Assembly: GCA_036741775.1 (NCBI GenBank)
Contig: DAINRQ010000005.1
Span: forward strand, 1-64,000
From: JAJKIV01 sp036741775
Lineage (GTDB): Bacteria > Gemmatimonadota > Gemmatimonadetes > Gemmatimonadales > Gemmatimonadaceae
Reading direction: 5' to 3'
DNA length: 64,000 nucleotides
Shown here: positions 21,782-29,836 of the stretch, in pieces
Layout of the letters: each line of letters starts with the position of its first letter
Position numbering within the stretch: position 1 is the first letter of the stretch
The notes under the pieces: generated by a model
Database searches by the model: none
What the model was told of the DNA's origin: nothing
Seen by the model: only the letters and a program-made list of their open reading frames with translations
Made by a program: the position numbers and the translations under genes

Positions 21782-21787
21782 GGAGAA
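21765..21787. promoter_or_regulatory. Operator-like palindrome, site 2
   Basis: This is a second 23-bp site with arms TTCTCCT and AGGAGAA around 9 bases. Its centre is 35 bp from that of site 1, about three helical turns. It covers the -35 box TTGACA of the permease promoter. Confidence 0.65.
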
Positions 21788-21968
21788 GAGCGTGTCGACT
21801 GCGACTCGGCGGCGATGAGAGGTCTCGCGCCTACCTCTTGAAGGGGCCGGCTCGTCACCGGCAGGGTTGACGCGGTCGGCCGACGGCGCAACCGTTTTTG
21901 GCCGCCATGGCATCCGTGCCGCCCGTAGGACGCGTCTTACAATCCACCAAGCCCCAGCGGAGTACCCG

Positions 21969-22382
21969 ATGGCAGAGCTCAAGACCAAGCCTACAACCGT
22001 CAGCGTTTCCGACTTCCTCGAGGGAGTGGACGATGAGGAACGCCGAAGGGACTGCATCACGGTCGCGAAGATCATGAAGAAGGCGACTGGCTCCGACCCG
22101 AAGATGTGGGGGCCGAGCATCGTCGGCTTCGGAGACCATCACTACAAATACGAGAGCGGGCGAGAGCTCGACTGGTTCCTCACCGGATTCTCGCCGCGAA
22201 AGCGTGAGCTGACTCTGTACATCATGCCCGGCTTCGATCGCTATGACGACCTCATGGCGAAGCTCGGGAAGTACAAGACGGGCAAGTCGTGCCTCTACAT
22301 CAAGCGCCTCGCGGACATCGACCTGAAGGTGCTCCAGACGCTCGTCGAGACCTCGGTCAGACACATGCAGGCGCGCAGGTGA
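21969..22382 (+). CDS. DUF1801 (YdhG-like) domain protein
   Basis: The 137-residue product carries the DUF1801 signature: KIMKKATGSDPKMWGPSIVGFG near residues 35-56, then YESGRELDWFLTGFSPRKRELTLYI and GKYKTGKSCLYIKRLADID. Members of this small cytosolic family have no settled function. ATG 21969 is chosen because the open frame upstream (from 21867) has no family similarity. It stands alone in its orientation. Confidence 0.85.
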   Translation: MAELKTKPTTVSVSDFLEGVDDEERRRDCITVAKIMKKATGSDPKMWGPSIVGFGDHHYKYESGRELDWFLTGFSPRKRELTLYIMPGFDRYDDLMAKLGKYKTGKSCLYIKRLADIDLKVLQTLVETSVRHMQARR

Positions 22383-22506
22383 GCTGAGACACTCTCACGC
22401 CGCGACCAGCGCCGGCGTCGGGACCGAACCTTTTCGCGTGTCCTCGCCTCTCTCAGGGTGTGAGGGCCGCGACGGCTCGGAAGGCACCTTCCAATGAGGA
22501 GGCCAT

Positions 22507-22644
22507 GTGTCATTCACCCCACGACCCGGTTCATCGGTACCGCGTGACACGGATCGGGCGCGTGCCATCCGGATCCAGCGTGTCGCCGTCATCACCTTTG
22601 CCGTGATCGAGGCGGCGGTCATTGCGTGGGCGCTATTTCGCTGA
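22507..22644 (+). CDS. Small membrane protein (45 residues)
   Basis: A short frame with GTG start at 22507 has a perfect ribosome site (gaggagg, 22496-22502) 4 bases before it. It ends in one hydrophobic helix (VAVITFAVIEAAVIAWALF) and then Arg-stop. The N-terminal half is polar and Arg-rich. The family is not recognised. It lies 61 bases before another small membrane protein and a sigma factor in the same direction, so all three may form one unit. Confidence 0.5.
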   Translation: MSFTPRPGSSVPRDTDRARAIRIQRVAVITFAVIEAAVIAWALFR

Positions 22645-22705
22645 CCACTGCGGGTCTCCGACCATCGACAATCGATGTAGTCACGTTAGGCCACCGAGGT
22701 ATCCA

Positions 22706-22993
22706 ATGCCCGCGAACGATCTCGACACCATTCGGGAATCCGTCCTCGACAACATGGAGCATCACGAGCGCATGGTGCGACTCGCGATCTTCGGCGCAGT
22801 CGCGCTCGAGGGGGTGCTCCTCATCATCGTCCTCCTCACCATCGACTGGCGTGACGCGACCCAGAAGCTCGTGTTCGTCACCTCCATCCTGAGCTACTCG
22901 ATACTCGCGCTCGGTCTGGCGGCTCTGGGTGCACACGTATCGCGTACTGTCGGGCGAGTTCTCGCCGCTATCACCCCGAAGGACGCGTCGTAG
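22706..22993 (+). CDS. Two-helix membrane protein of unknown function
   Basis: The 95-residue product has an acidic N-terminus (MPANDLDTIRESVLDNMEHHERM) and two transmembrane segments at about 26-46 (IFGAVALEGVLLIIVLLTI) and 57-80. A gaggt sits before ATG 22706. The sigma factor gene begins about 10 bases after its stop, so it may modulate that sigma factor, though no anti-sigma zinc motif is present. Confidence 0.6.
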   Translation: MPANDLDTIRESVLDNMEHHERMVRLAIFGAVALEGVLLIIVLLTIDWRDATQKLVFVTSILSYSILALGLAALGAHVSRTVGRVLAAITPKDAS

Positions 22994-23003
22994 TCACGCC
23001 CGC

Positions 23004-23600
23004 GTGGCTCCCCGCGAGGCCGCTGTGCCCGCACGGTCCACGACCGATCTGGATCTCCGGTCTCCCGCGTCGCGCATCATCATCGGCCGGGCCCAACTCG
23101 GTGATCTCGAGGCACTCGACAGGATACTCCGTGCGCTGCAGGAGCCGCTCTACGCGCACGTACGGGCCATTCTTCGTGACGACGACATCGCCCACGACGC
23201 ACTGCAGGACGCGCTGCTCACCATCGCGCGGAAGTTGTCACAGCTCCAGGAGCCCGCGTGGCTGCGAGCGTGGGCCTATCGCATCGCCACTCGTGAGGCG
23301 GTGCGCCACGGCCGTCTCGCGAAACGCTGGGTCTCGGACACGGAGCCTCACGCCATCGACACACGGGAGGCCGACGGCCCGGACGAGCCTCGGTACGACC
23401 GCGAGCTCATCGAGCAGCTTCCAACGTTGGTCGACCGACTTCCCGCGGCGAGTCAGGCCATCGTCCGCATGCACTACCTGCAGGAGATGACGTACGTCGA
23501 GATCGCCGAAGCGCTCGAGATCTCGGTGGGGACGGTGAAATCCCGCCTCGCGTACGGCCTGCAAGCGCTGCGCAAGCGACTTGGCGTTCCTGCGACCTGA
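23004..23600 (+). CDS. RNA polymerase sigma-70 factor (ECF-like)
   Basis: The product is 198 residues from GTG 23004 (GTG 23025 is also possible). Region 2 is HDALQDALLTIARKLSQLQEP AWLRAWAYRIATREA and region 4 is LPAASQAIVRMHYLQ then EMTYVEIAEALEISVGTVKSRL. These are normal sigma-70 contacts for -10 and -35 recognition. It differs in type from the kinase-linked sigma factors elsewhere in the window. Two small membrane protein genes precede it. Confidence 0.8.
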   Translation: MAPREAAVPARSTTDLDLRSPASRIIIGRAQLGDLEALDRILRALQEPLYAHVRAILRDDDIAHDALQDALLTIARKLSQLQEPAWLRAWAYRIATREAVRHGRLAKRWVSDTEPHAIDTREADGPDEPRYDRELIEQLPTLVDRLPAASQAIVRMHYLQEMTYVEIAEALEISVGTVKSRLAYGLQALRKRLGVPAT

Positions 23601-23610
23601 CCTCGTCGCG

Positions 23611-23760
23611 TTACGCGCGGAGCGCGGCGCGGACTCGCTCGGGAGTGAACGGGACCTCGCGGAGCCGTACGCCCGTGGCGTCGAAGACGGCGTTCGCGAT
23701 TACCCCCGGGTCACGGGCGAGGCGAAACGGGAACCGATTCAGTTCGGCCGAACGTCGTAG
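23611..23760 (-). pseudogene. C-terminal remnant of a xanthine dehydrogenase-type molybdopterin subunit
   Basis: Read on the minus strand, the frame ending TAA at 23613-23611 encodes NRFPFRLARDPGVIANAVFDA then TGVRLREVPFTPERVRAALRA. This is the characteristic last 40 residues of xanthine dehydrogenase/aldehyde oxidase large subunits. An in-frame stop at 23763-23761 and an unrelated gene immediately upstream show that the remaining 700 or so residues are gone. Only a relic remains. Confidence 0.75.
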
Positions 23761-24224
23761 TCATCGATGCGCCAGGCACTGTCGCCGGTAACTCGAAGCA
23801 CCACTCGCTCGCGGAGTGTGTCGCCGTCCTGCGTCTCGCTCACGCTGGTCGTGTAGATGACCTGTCCCACGACGCGGCACGTATGCAGCCCGGCCGGCCT
23901 GACCGTGTCCACCCTGATGCGGGCGGGCCATGGGCTCGACACCTTGCGTCCCGGAGCGCTGTCGGGGCGCGCGGTCCAGGCGTCGAGAAGCCCGGGTGTG
24001 ACGTACGGGGCGTATGCCTGACGAATCTGGTCCCTTACCGCACTGTCGGGCGCGAGGAGTGAGACGTCTCCGAGACGTTCGCCGAATCGCTCGACGACCG
24101 CTCGGGCATCGGCCGTATCGCAGACGGCCGCATTCGCGAGCGCCGTATCGACCGGGGGAGGCGGCTCGCCCGCGCACGCGAACGACGCACTGAGCGTCGC
24201 CGCAATGGCGAGCGCACGACGCAT
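23739..24224 (-). CDS. Secreted protein of unknown function
   Basis: The product is 161 residues from ATG 24224, with a signal peptide (RRALAIAATLSASFACAG) that may be lipidated at Cys17. A longer start at ATG 24269 is possible. The mature part is Asp/Pro-rich at first and ends in a beta-rich segment (GDTLRERVVLRVTGDSAWRIDDYDV), as in small stress-related lipoproteins with an NTF2-like or DUF4864-like tail. Its 3' end overlaps the frame of the molybdopterin-subunit relic, so it probably inserted or expanded into the decaying gene. Confidence 0.55.
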   Translation of the reverse strand: MRRALAIAATLSASFACAGEPPPPVDTALANAAVCDTADARAVVERFGERLGDVSLLAPDSAVRDQIRQAYAPYVTPGLLDAWTARPDSAPGRKVSSPWPARIRVDTVRPAGLHTCRVVGQVIYTTSVSETQDGDTLRERVVLRVTGDSAWRIDDYDVRPN

Positions 24225-24269
24225 GACAGGGGCGACGGGAGCGTCGCTCACGGGAAGAGTCTGGCGCAT

Positions 24270-24609
24270 CGTAATAGCTTCGCGCGCAACAACGAGGCCA
24301 GATGATCTTGGTTCGATGGTCGGCGGAATGCCGAATGCTCCCGACGGCCAACGTCGATGGGTTCTTCGGCGAGGTCACCGATCAGGTGCTGCTATTTCGA
24401 GGAAAGCCGCTGTCAGCGCGGCGCGCGCGACGGTCCTACGAATGAGCGTCGTAGCAGCATCCTGTTTCTGGTGATGTTCCCGGTCGAAAAAACAACCGGC
24501 TGGCCTGAATCGCGGCCAGCCGGTACTTCGACCAAGTCCATTCAGCTACCGCTCGACGGAGCCCACACGGTGCCACGTAAACGGCAGCTCCGCCTAACGG
24601 TTGACAGCC
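24270..24609. other. Gene-free stretch between two minus-strand genes
   Basis: These 340 bases carry the terminator at 24486-24524 and presumably the promoter of the 24224 gene. No further coding frame is convincing. Confidence 0.5.
24486..24524 (-). terminator. Rho-independent terminator of the FG-GAP protein gene
   Basis: An 11-bp perfect hairpin, ACCGGCTGGCC at 24495-24505 with GGCCAGCCGGT at 24514-24524 and an 8-base loop, is followed on the minus strand by TTGTTTTTT. It lies about 85 bases after the stop of the gene ending at 24610. Confidence 0.85.
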
Positions 24610-26319
24610 TTACCGAACGTCAGGCCTGGCGCCGCTCAGAATGTACATACGCCCCGACTGTGGTCCTTTGATCGCGCTCCACGCCGAGGTCAGGAGGAAG
24701 TCGTTCGTCCCGTCGCCGTCGACGTCGCCCATGCCGGTCGCGTCGAAGCCGAACGTCTCTCCCATGACCTTGCCGGTCCACGCGCGTAGCAGTGCGCCGG
24801 TCTTCCCCGAGTAGAGGTAGACTTTGCCGCCACTCGGCGCCGCCGCGCTGTACTGCCACGCGCCGAGGATGAGGTCGTCGTGACCATCGCGGTCCACGTC
24901 GCCGGCGTCTGCTGGCCCGATGCCAAATCCATCACCGGCAGACTCGCCGGTGAGCGTGAGGAGATTGCTGCCATCCTTTCCGGAATTCACGAAGATCCGG
25001 CCGGTCGAAGGGCCCTTCGCGGTGTTTCCGAAGTCTGATCCGTAGACGTCCGGGACGCCGTCCGCATTTACGTCGCCAATGACCGAGACGAACATCGACC
25101 CGAGCCCCGCCGACGTCGGATCGGGATCGATGGTGAACGCCGGCTTCGCGTCGAGCTTCCGATAGACGTACACGCGCCCGGCGTTGTTTGCGCCTCCGGA
25201 TGCGGCGCCGGCGACGATCCAGCTTTCGCCTTTCACGGTCTTCCCTGCCAGGGAGTTACCGAGGGCATCGCCCGCGGCTTCCCCGTCCGCGAAGAACAGG
25301 CGGCTCCCATCGCGCCCCGAGAACACGTATACGCGCCCGCTGCCGGCACCGGCCGGCCCGTTATGTAGCGGCGCACTCACGAGAAGATCGCCGTACCCAT
25401 CACCGTTCACGTCGCCCGCGGCCGCAACGCGCCGCCCGAACGCCGAGCCCTGTGCTTCTCCCTGAAACACGCGAAGCACCGCGCCAGTCCGTCCGTGATA
25501 CACGTACACCTTGTCGAGGAACGGCGCGCCCGCGGCCACGTCGGGAGTCCCGTCGCCGTTGAAGTCTCCCGCAGCCTCGACACCGATGCCGAGCTGTCCG
25601 CGCGGTTCACCGGTCGCGCTCCAGAGCATCGTGCCGGTCTTGCCCGAATACACGTAGACCTTGCCGGCGTTCTGGCCTGCTTCGCCGTTCGTCGGTGCGG
25701 ATGTCACGAGGTCCGCGACGCGGTCGCCGTCCACATCACCCAGGTTCCGCGCGATCCAGCCGAACTGATCGCCGGCGGCTTCGCCACGCCACTCGTGAAT
25801 GATCTTCGTCGGCTCGACGAACGGATCACGGAGCTCCTCGGCCGACGGCATGAGCGATGCGAATCGCTTGTCGTTCATGAGTCCGGGGCCGAGTGGATCC
25901 TGGACGATGTTCACCATGTTGACGGTCCCGGTGCGCTTGGCCTCGAGGAGCCAGTGAAACGCGCTGTCGAACTGCTGGCCGGCGGCGAAGCTCAGTCCCA
26001 TTTGATAGAGCGCCGCCGGTCGGGAACCCGGAACCTCGGCGGCCTTATGGTGGGCGGGGACGGCTTCGGCCCACTTTCCGTCACGCCTGAGCGCGACGCC
26101 GAGCATGTTCCACGCGCGAGCGTTTGCCGGCTCTGCGGCGACGACCTCTCGAAGGACGGTCGCTGCCTTCGCGAAATCGCGGGCGCCCATGGCGCGTTGC
26201 GCCTCCTGGAGGCGCGCGGCGGACGACGGTGGCACCGAAGCGCCCGGAGCCGATTGTGCGTGCGCGATGTTTACGGAGACGACGAAGGATGCGGCGACGG
26301 AGACAAGGAGTGTTCGCAT
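24610..26319 (-). CDS. Secreted TPR and FG-GAP/VCBS repeat (integrin-alpha-like) protein
   Basis: The 569-residue product has signal peptide VSVAASFVVSVNIAHAQ and two or three TPRs at about 35-110 (AKAATVLREVVAAEPANARAW). About seven FG-GAP blades follow with calcium-binding loops such as GDVDGDRVADLV, GDFNGDGTPDVA, GDVNGDGYGDLL and GDVDGDGTNDFL. Such propellers mediate extracellular adhesion or act as scaffolds. Joining TPRs to an integrin-type propeller is uncommon. The gene is monocistronic and ends at a strong terminator. Confidence 0.85.
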   Translation of the reverse strand: MRTLLVSVAASFVVSVNIAHAQSAPGASVPPSSAARLQEAQRAMGARDFAKAATVLREVVAAEPANARAWNMLGVALRRDGKWAEAVPAHHKAAEVPGSRPAALYQMGLSFAAGQQFDSAFHWLLEAKRTGTVNMVNIVQDPLGPGLMNDKRFASLMPSAEELRDPFVEPTKIIHEWRGEAAGDQFGWIARNLGDVDGDRVADLVTSAPTNGEAGQNAGKVYVYSGKTGTMLWSATGEPRGQLGIGVEAAGDFNGDGTPDVAAGAPFLDKVYVYHGRTGAVLRVFQGEAQGSAFGRRVAAAGDVNGDGYGDLLVSAPLHNGPAGAGSGRVYVFSGRDGSRLFFADGEAAGDALGNSLAGKTVKGESWIVAGAASGGANNAGRVYVYRKLDAKPAFTIDPDPTSAGLGSMFVSVIGDVNADGVPDVYGSDFGNTAKGPSTGRIFVNSGKDGSNLLTLTGESAGDGFGIGPADAGDVDRDGHDDLILGAWQYSAAAPSGGKVYLYSGKTGALLRAWTGKVMGETFGFDATGMGDVDGDGTNDFLLTSAWSAIKGPQSGRMYILSGARPDVR

Positions 26320-26448
26320 TCTCGTTCCTATAGGTGAGTCCGGATGTGAACCGGCATGGCGCTATCGCTGCCGGTGGCCACATGGTAGGACGTGGCGCGA
26401 TACTTCGGATGGACCATTCACGCATCGTAGAGCGGCACCACGTATCGT

Positions 26449-26511
26449 GCGGCCATGCGCGACCTCTTTCTCCGAAGTATCTTGCCGCCATGCGCGGCCT
26501 CCTTCTCCGAT
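26449..26511 (+). repeat. Tandem duplication around the lactamase start
   Basis: tgcggccatgcgcgacctct (from 26449) and tgccgccatgcgcggcctcc (from 26484), each followed by ttctccga, are two copies with four mismatches, 35 bases apart. The first ATG (26455) opens a 19-codon frame, out of phase, that ends inside the lactamase coding region. The pair could act as an upstream ORF or be a simple duplication. Confidence 0.7.
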
Positions 26512-27428
26512 TAGCTCCGCTCGCCATCGCGACAGCCTCGCTCGGAGCCCAGACCGTCGATTCTGTCCCTGCGTACTCGCGTACCGAATGCCCGGACTGC
26601 GCGACCTGGAACGCTCCGGCCCAGCCAGTCCGACTCTTCGGGAACGCGTATTACGTCGGTACACGCGGACTGGGCGCGGTGTTGTTGACGTCGCCGAACG
26701 GCCACGTCCTCATCGACGCCGGGCTGCCGGAATCGGCGCCGCTCATTGCCGCGAACGTTCGCGCGCTTGGCTTCCGCGTGGAGGACATCGAGCTGATCGT
26801 GAACTCGCACGTGCACTACGATCACGCCGGCGGCATTGCCACCTTGCAGCGCGCGTCGGGCGCGGTCGTGGCCGCGAGCCCGGCGAGCGCACCGGTGCTT
26901 CGCACCGGCCACTCGGGGCCTGACGACCCGCAGTACGGCGGGCCCGGGCCGGTCAGAGGGGTGGCCGGGGTCGCCCTGGCGTTCCCGGCGGTGCCTAACG
27001 TGCGCGTCGTCGCCGACGGCGACACGCTGCGCGTCGGGCCCATTGCGATCGTGGCCCACTTCACGCCGGGGCACACGCCCGGCGGCACGAGCTGGTCGTG
27101 GCAGTCGTGCGACGGACAGGCGTGCCGCAGCTTCGTCTACGCCGACAGCCAGACGCCGATATCCGTGGACGGGTTCTACTACTCGCGGAGCACCACCTAC
27201 CCGTCGGCCGTTCAGGACTTCGAGCGCGGCTTCGCGGTGCTGGACCGCCTGCCGTGCGACATCCTCGTCACACCGCACCCGTCGGCGTCGCGTTTGTGGG
27301 AGCGGCTCGAAGCGCGGGAGCGCGGCGCTCCAGACGCCTTGCGGGAGCCCGACGCGTGCCGCCGTTACGCGGCGAGCGCTCGAAAGCGGCTGGCCGATCG
27401 TCTCGCAAGGGAATCGTCGGGGAGATAG
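26490..27428 (+). CDS. Subclass B3 metallo-beta-lactamase
   Basis: The 312-residue product has a signal peptide (LRLAPLAIATASLGAQ) and the complete B3 zinc set: His107-x-His109-x-Asp111-His112 (SHVHYDH), His195 (TPGHTPGG) and His263 (LVTPHPSA). The family texts LIDAGLPESAPLIAANVRALG and VYADSQTPISVDGF are typical. A periplasmic di-zinc lactamase is predicted. The start at ATG 26490 lies in the second copy of a short duplication (26450-26511). Its last 161 bases overlap the convergent ligase frame. The substrate range cannot be judged. Confidence 0.92.
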   Translation: MRGLLLRLAPLAIATASLGAQTVDSVPAYSRTECPDCATWNAPAQPVRLFGNAYYVGTRGLGAVLLTSPNGHVLIDAGLPESAPLIAANVRALGFRVEDIELIVNSHVHYDHAGGIATLQRASGAVVAASPASAPVLRTGHSGPDDPQYGGPGPVRGVAGVALAFPAVPNVRVVADGDTLRVGPIAIVAHFTPGHTPGGTSWSWQSCDGQACRSFVYADSQTPISVDGFYYSRSTTYPSAVQDFERGFAVLDRLPCDILVTPHPSASRLWERLEARERGAPDALREPDACRRYAASARKRLADRLARESSGR

Positions 27429-29028
27429 CCGCTTCGCGTTTCCTGTCGGCGATCGCGCGCGCCGACTCGCGGCGGAGCAAGGCCACCGTCGCGTCGAACA
27501 ACGCATGCGCCTTCTCACGCGTGGGCGCAATGCATACGGCGCCGACCTTTCCGAACTCGGGGAGGGCACCCATGAGGTGGAAGACCACACCCGTTTGCGT
27601 CGTGTGCTCGAACTGGAGCCCCGCCCGACGCGTGGCAGCGATGAGTGTGTCGGGAGTGAGCGCGGCGTACGCCGGGTCGCACAGGTTGTCGGACGCAACG
27701 TAGAAACGCGCTTCGCCACTGTCGCTGTGAAAGAGTCCGGTCGCCGGGTCGTACGAGCCGTCGGTGAGCAGTTGAAGCGTCAGGTACGGGTGCGTTGTCC
27801 CCCCCTTCCTGAGGTTGATCTCGATGGCGAAGTGACGCCATCCGTCGCCACAGCGCGTGGAGACGAAGTCGATGCCGAACCGCGCGACCACGCCATCACC
27901 GGCGAGCACCGCCGCCACGCGCCGCGCCGCGTCGTGCAATCCGACACTGCACGATGCTTCGGCAGGGAAGGTACAGCCGAGGTAGACCTGTCCCGTCGCG
28001 CCGCCTAACACCTGGTCGTGAGTAGAGATGATCTGGATGGCACCGAGCGGGTCGATCCGACACTGAGCGGACGGGGACCGGACCTCGGTGCCGTCCACGA
28101 ACGCCTCGACGATGCCGCCCATTCGCGCGAACGCCTGCGCATAGCGGTCCCAGCGCTCCCCTGTCGCGACGCAGCGCACGCGTCGCGGGAGCTCGGACCG
28201 CACCCAGGGCGCCAATGCCGCCCCGCTCGGCGCGCCGTCGTACGAGAAGATCGCGTTGCCGTCGCCCGAAAAGCCCTCCTCGAGCTTGATGACCGCGCGC
28301 CGGACCCAGGGGTTATCACGTTTGAGCTGTACGAGCGCGCGGATCATGTCCTCCTCGCCGCGCAGGTGCTCGAACCCCGGTGGCATCAGCACGCCGGCGC
28401 GACGGAAGACGTCGCGGCTTCCGCTCTTCGTGCCGAGGTAGCCAAGGGCGGGGTCGCAACCATAGAGAGGGAGGCCGAGTCGGACGGCGAGCGTCCGCTC
28501 GAGCGCGGTCGCGGTGAAGCAGGTGAGGTGCGCGGCGGCGGGATCGTCCACGAGCGAGCGGATGCGCGCCATCAGTGCGGGGCGGGCGAGGATCTTCTCC
28601 GCGAGCGGCGCCGCGGATGCGTCGTCACAGTCGAGCATCGTCAGGCGGGACCTCGCGTCGCGCGGATCGACGTCACGCATCAATCCCAGGTAGTAGTCGA
28701 TGACGGCCGGCGGGACTGGCTCACTCGTGAGATAGACGACGCGCGTCGCTGGCAGCCGCAGCAGCATCAGGAGACAGAGAAAGCGCTCCTCATACCGAGA
28801 CGCACCGGTCAGCTTGGTGAGCTCCGCGCGATCGAGCGACATGCTCGGGATCACGACCACGGTTCTCGCGGCGCTCGGATTTGGAAAGACTCGGGCGAAC
28901 ATCGGGGCGAGTCCGCGTTGTAGCTCGGCGAAGGCGGTCTGCTCTTCGGGCGACCCTGGAACGGGGAAATCCACGACGCCCGGCGCCGCGGCCGTGTCGA
29001 CGAGAGCCGAGCTCATGAGTCGTTCCAT
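27268..29028 (-). CDS. PGM1-type ATP-grasp peptide ligase
   Basis: The 586-residue product has a pre-ATP-grasp region (TVVVIPSMSLDRAELTKLTGA) and an ATP-grasp core (AVIKLEEGFSGDGNAIF, VEAFVDGTEVRSPSAQ, ARFGIDFVSTR, FAIEINLRKGGTTHP). The C-terminal domain (FYVASDNLCDPAYAALTPDTL...GVVFHLMGALPEFGKVGAVCIA) matches the C-terminal domain of pheganomycin ligase PGM1. Such enzymes join amino acids to peptides. The last 60 residues are Arg/Ala-rich and antisense to the lactamase gene, so the original stop was probably lost. The start ATG 29028 follows aggacggcgg. Confidence 0.8.
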   Translation of the reverse strand: MERLMSSALVDTAAAPGVVDFPVPGSPEEQTAFAELQRGLAPMFARVFPNPSAARTVVVIPSMSLDRAELTKLTGASRYEERFLCLLMLLRLPATRVVYLTSEPVPPAVIDYYLGLMRDVDPRDARSRLTMLDCDDASAAPLAEKILARPALMARIRSLVDDPAAAHLTCFTATALERTLAVRLGLPLYGCDPALGYLGTKSGSRDVFRRAGVLMPPGFEHLRGEEDMIRALVQLKRDNPWVRRAVIKLEEGFSGDGNAIFSYDGAPSGAALAPWVRSELPRRVRCVATGERWDRYAQAFARMGGIVEAFVDGTEVRSPSAQCRIDPLGAIQIISTHDQVLGGATGQVYLGCTFPAEASCSVGLHDAARRVAAVLAGDGVVARFGIDFVSTRCGDGWRHFAIEINLRKGGTTHPYLTLQLLTDGSYDPATGLFHSDSGEARFYVASDNLCDPAYAALTPDTLIAATRRAGLQFEHTTQTGVVFHLMGALPEFGKVGAVCIAPTREKAHALFDATVALLRRESARAIADRKREAAISPTIPLRDDRPAAFERSPRNGGTRRAPARRLERRAPALRAAPTNATPTGAV

Positions 29029-29344
29029 ATCCGCCGTCCTTGGCGAGTGCGATGCCGCTGTGAGCGGCGACCGTTCCTGGTATCGGCGTCGTCACTCCAT
29101 CGGGACGACTTCGAACGCGACGGATGAATGCACGTCGCCGGCGTGCCGGTCAGTAGGGCGATCGCTGAAGCCCCGTGGTGTAAGGCACCACGCGAGCTCG
29201 ACCGTGGTGCGATGCCGGGGAATCCGTGACAGGAGTTGGGCGAATCTCCGACTGTCATCACCCGCCGACGTGGCTAGGCTGCGTTCAGGCTCGATCGATC
29301 GCGTACCGCGGCCCGAGCCGTCGGATGAGCAGCAGGAGGGCGTT
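29029..29344. other. Intergenic stretch between divergent genes
   Basis: The 316 bases separate the divergently read ligase and universal stress genes. No coding frame or hairpin stands out. Promoters for both sides must lie here but were not recognised. Confidence 0.4.
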
Positions 29345-29836
29345 GTGTACTTTCCGAATGCGAAGCGGACCGTGCTCGTGCCGATCTTCGGCGGCGACAT
29401 CAGCGACGACGCGCTCGCGACCGCGCGCTCGTTCCTCGACCGCCGCGACAGTCGGCTCGTGCTCTTGCACGTGGTCCCGTCAGACGACGCCGGGATCGCT
29501 CCAGGGGAATCCGTCCCTGCGCCGGAGATCGAGCCGAGGTGGCAGCGGCTCGCGGCGGTAGCCGCGCCGGACCGGACATTCGTCGAGGTCGTCCACGGCG
29601 ATCCGGCTCAGGAAGTCCTCGACGAGGCCGAGCGATTCGGCAGCGACGTCATTGTCGTTGGGCGCCAGGCATCGGCCACGGATGAATGGATCGAGCGGGC
29701 GATCGCGCAACTGGTTCGCGTGGCGCCGCGTCGAGTGTTCGTCGCTTCCCGAAAAAACCGAATGCCTCGGGCGAGGCACCGGCGCGCAACCATGAGACGG
29801 CGCGTGTTTGCTCACAGGAGGTTCCATGCGGCCTGA
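29345..29836 (+). CDS. Universal stress protein (UspA family)
   Basis: The product is 163 residues from GTG 29345, behind aggaggg. It has the UspA pattern: RTVLVPIFGGDISDDALATARSF at the N-terminus, LVLLHVVPSDD, VVHGDPAQEVLDEAERFGSDVIVVGRQ, then a C-terminal segment ending VAPRRVFVAS and a basic tail. The usual ATP loop G-2x-G-9x-G(S/T) is replaced by GRQASATDEW, so nucleotide binding is doubtful. The stop overlaps the start of the next gene. Confidence 0.8.
   Translation: MYFPNAKRTVLVPIFGGDISDDALATARSFLDRRDSRLVLLHVVPSDDAGIAPGESVPAPEIEPRWQRLAAVAAPDRTFVEVVHGDPAQEVLDEAERFGSDVIVVGRQASATDEWIERAIAQLVRVAPRRVFVASRKNRMPRARHRRATMRRRVFAHRRFHAA

Noticed and set aside
26490..29028. Antibiotic biosynthesis and self-resistance cluster
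   Set aside because: Only a ligase and a lactamase are present, convergent, with no precursor peptide, carrier protein or transporter beside them.
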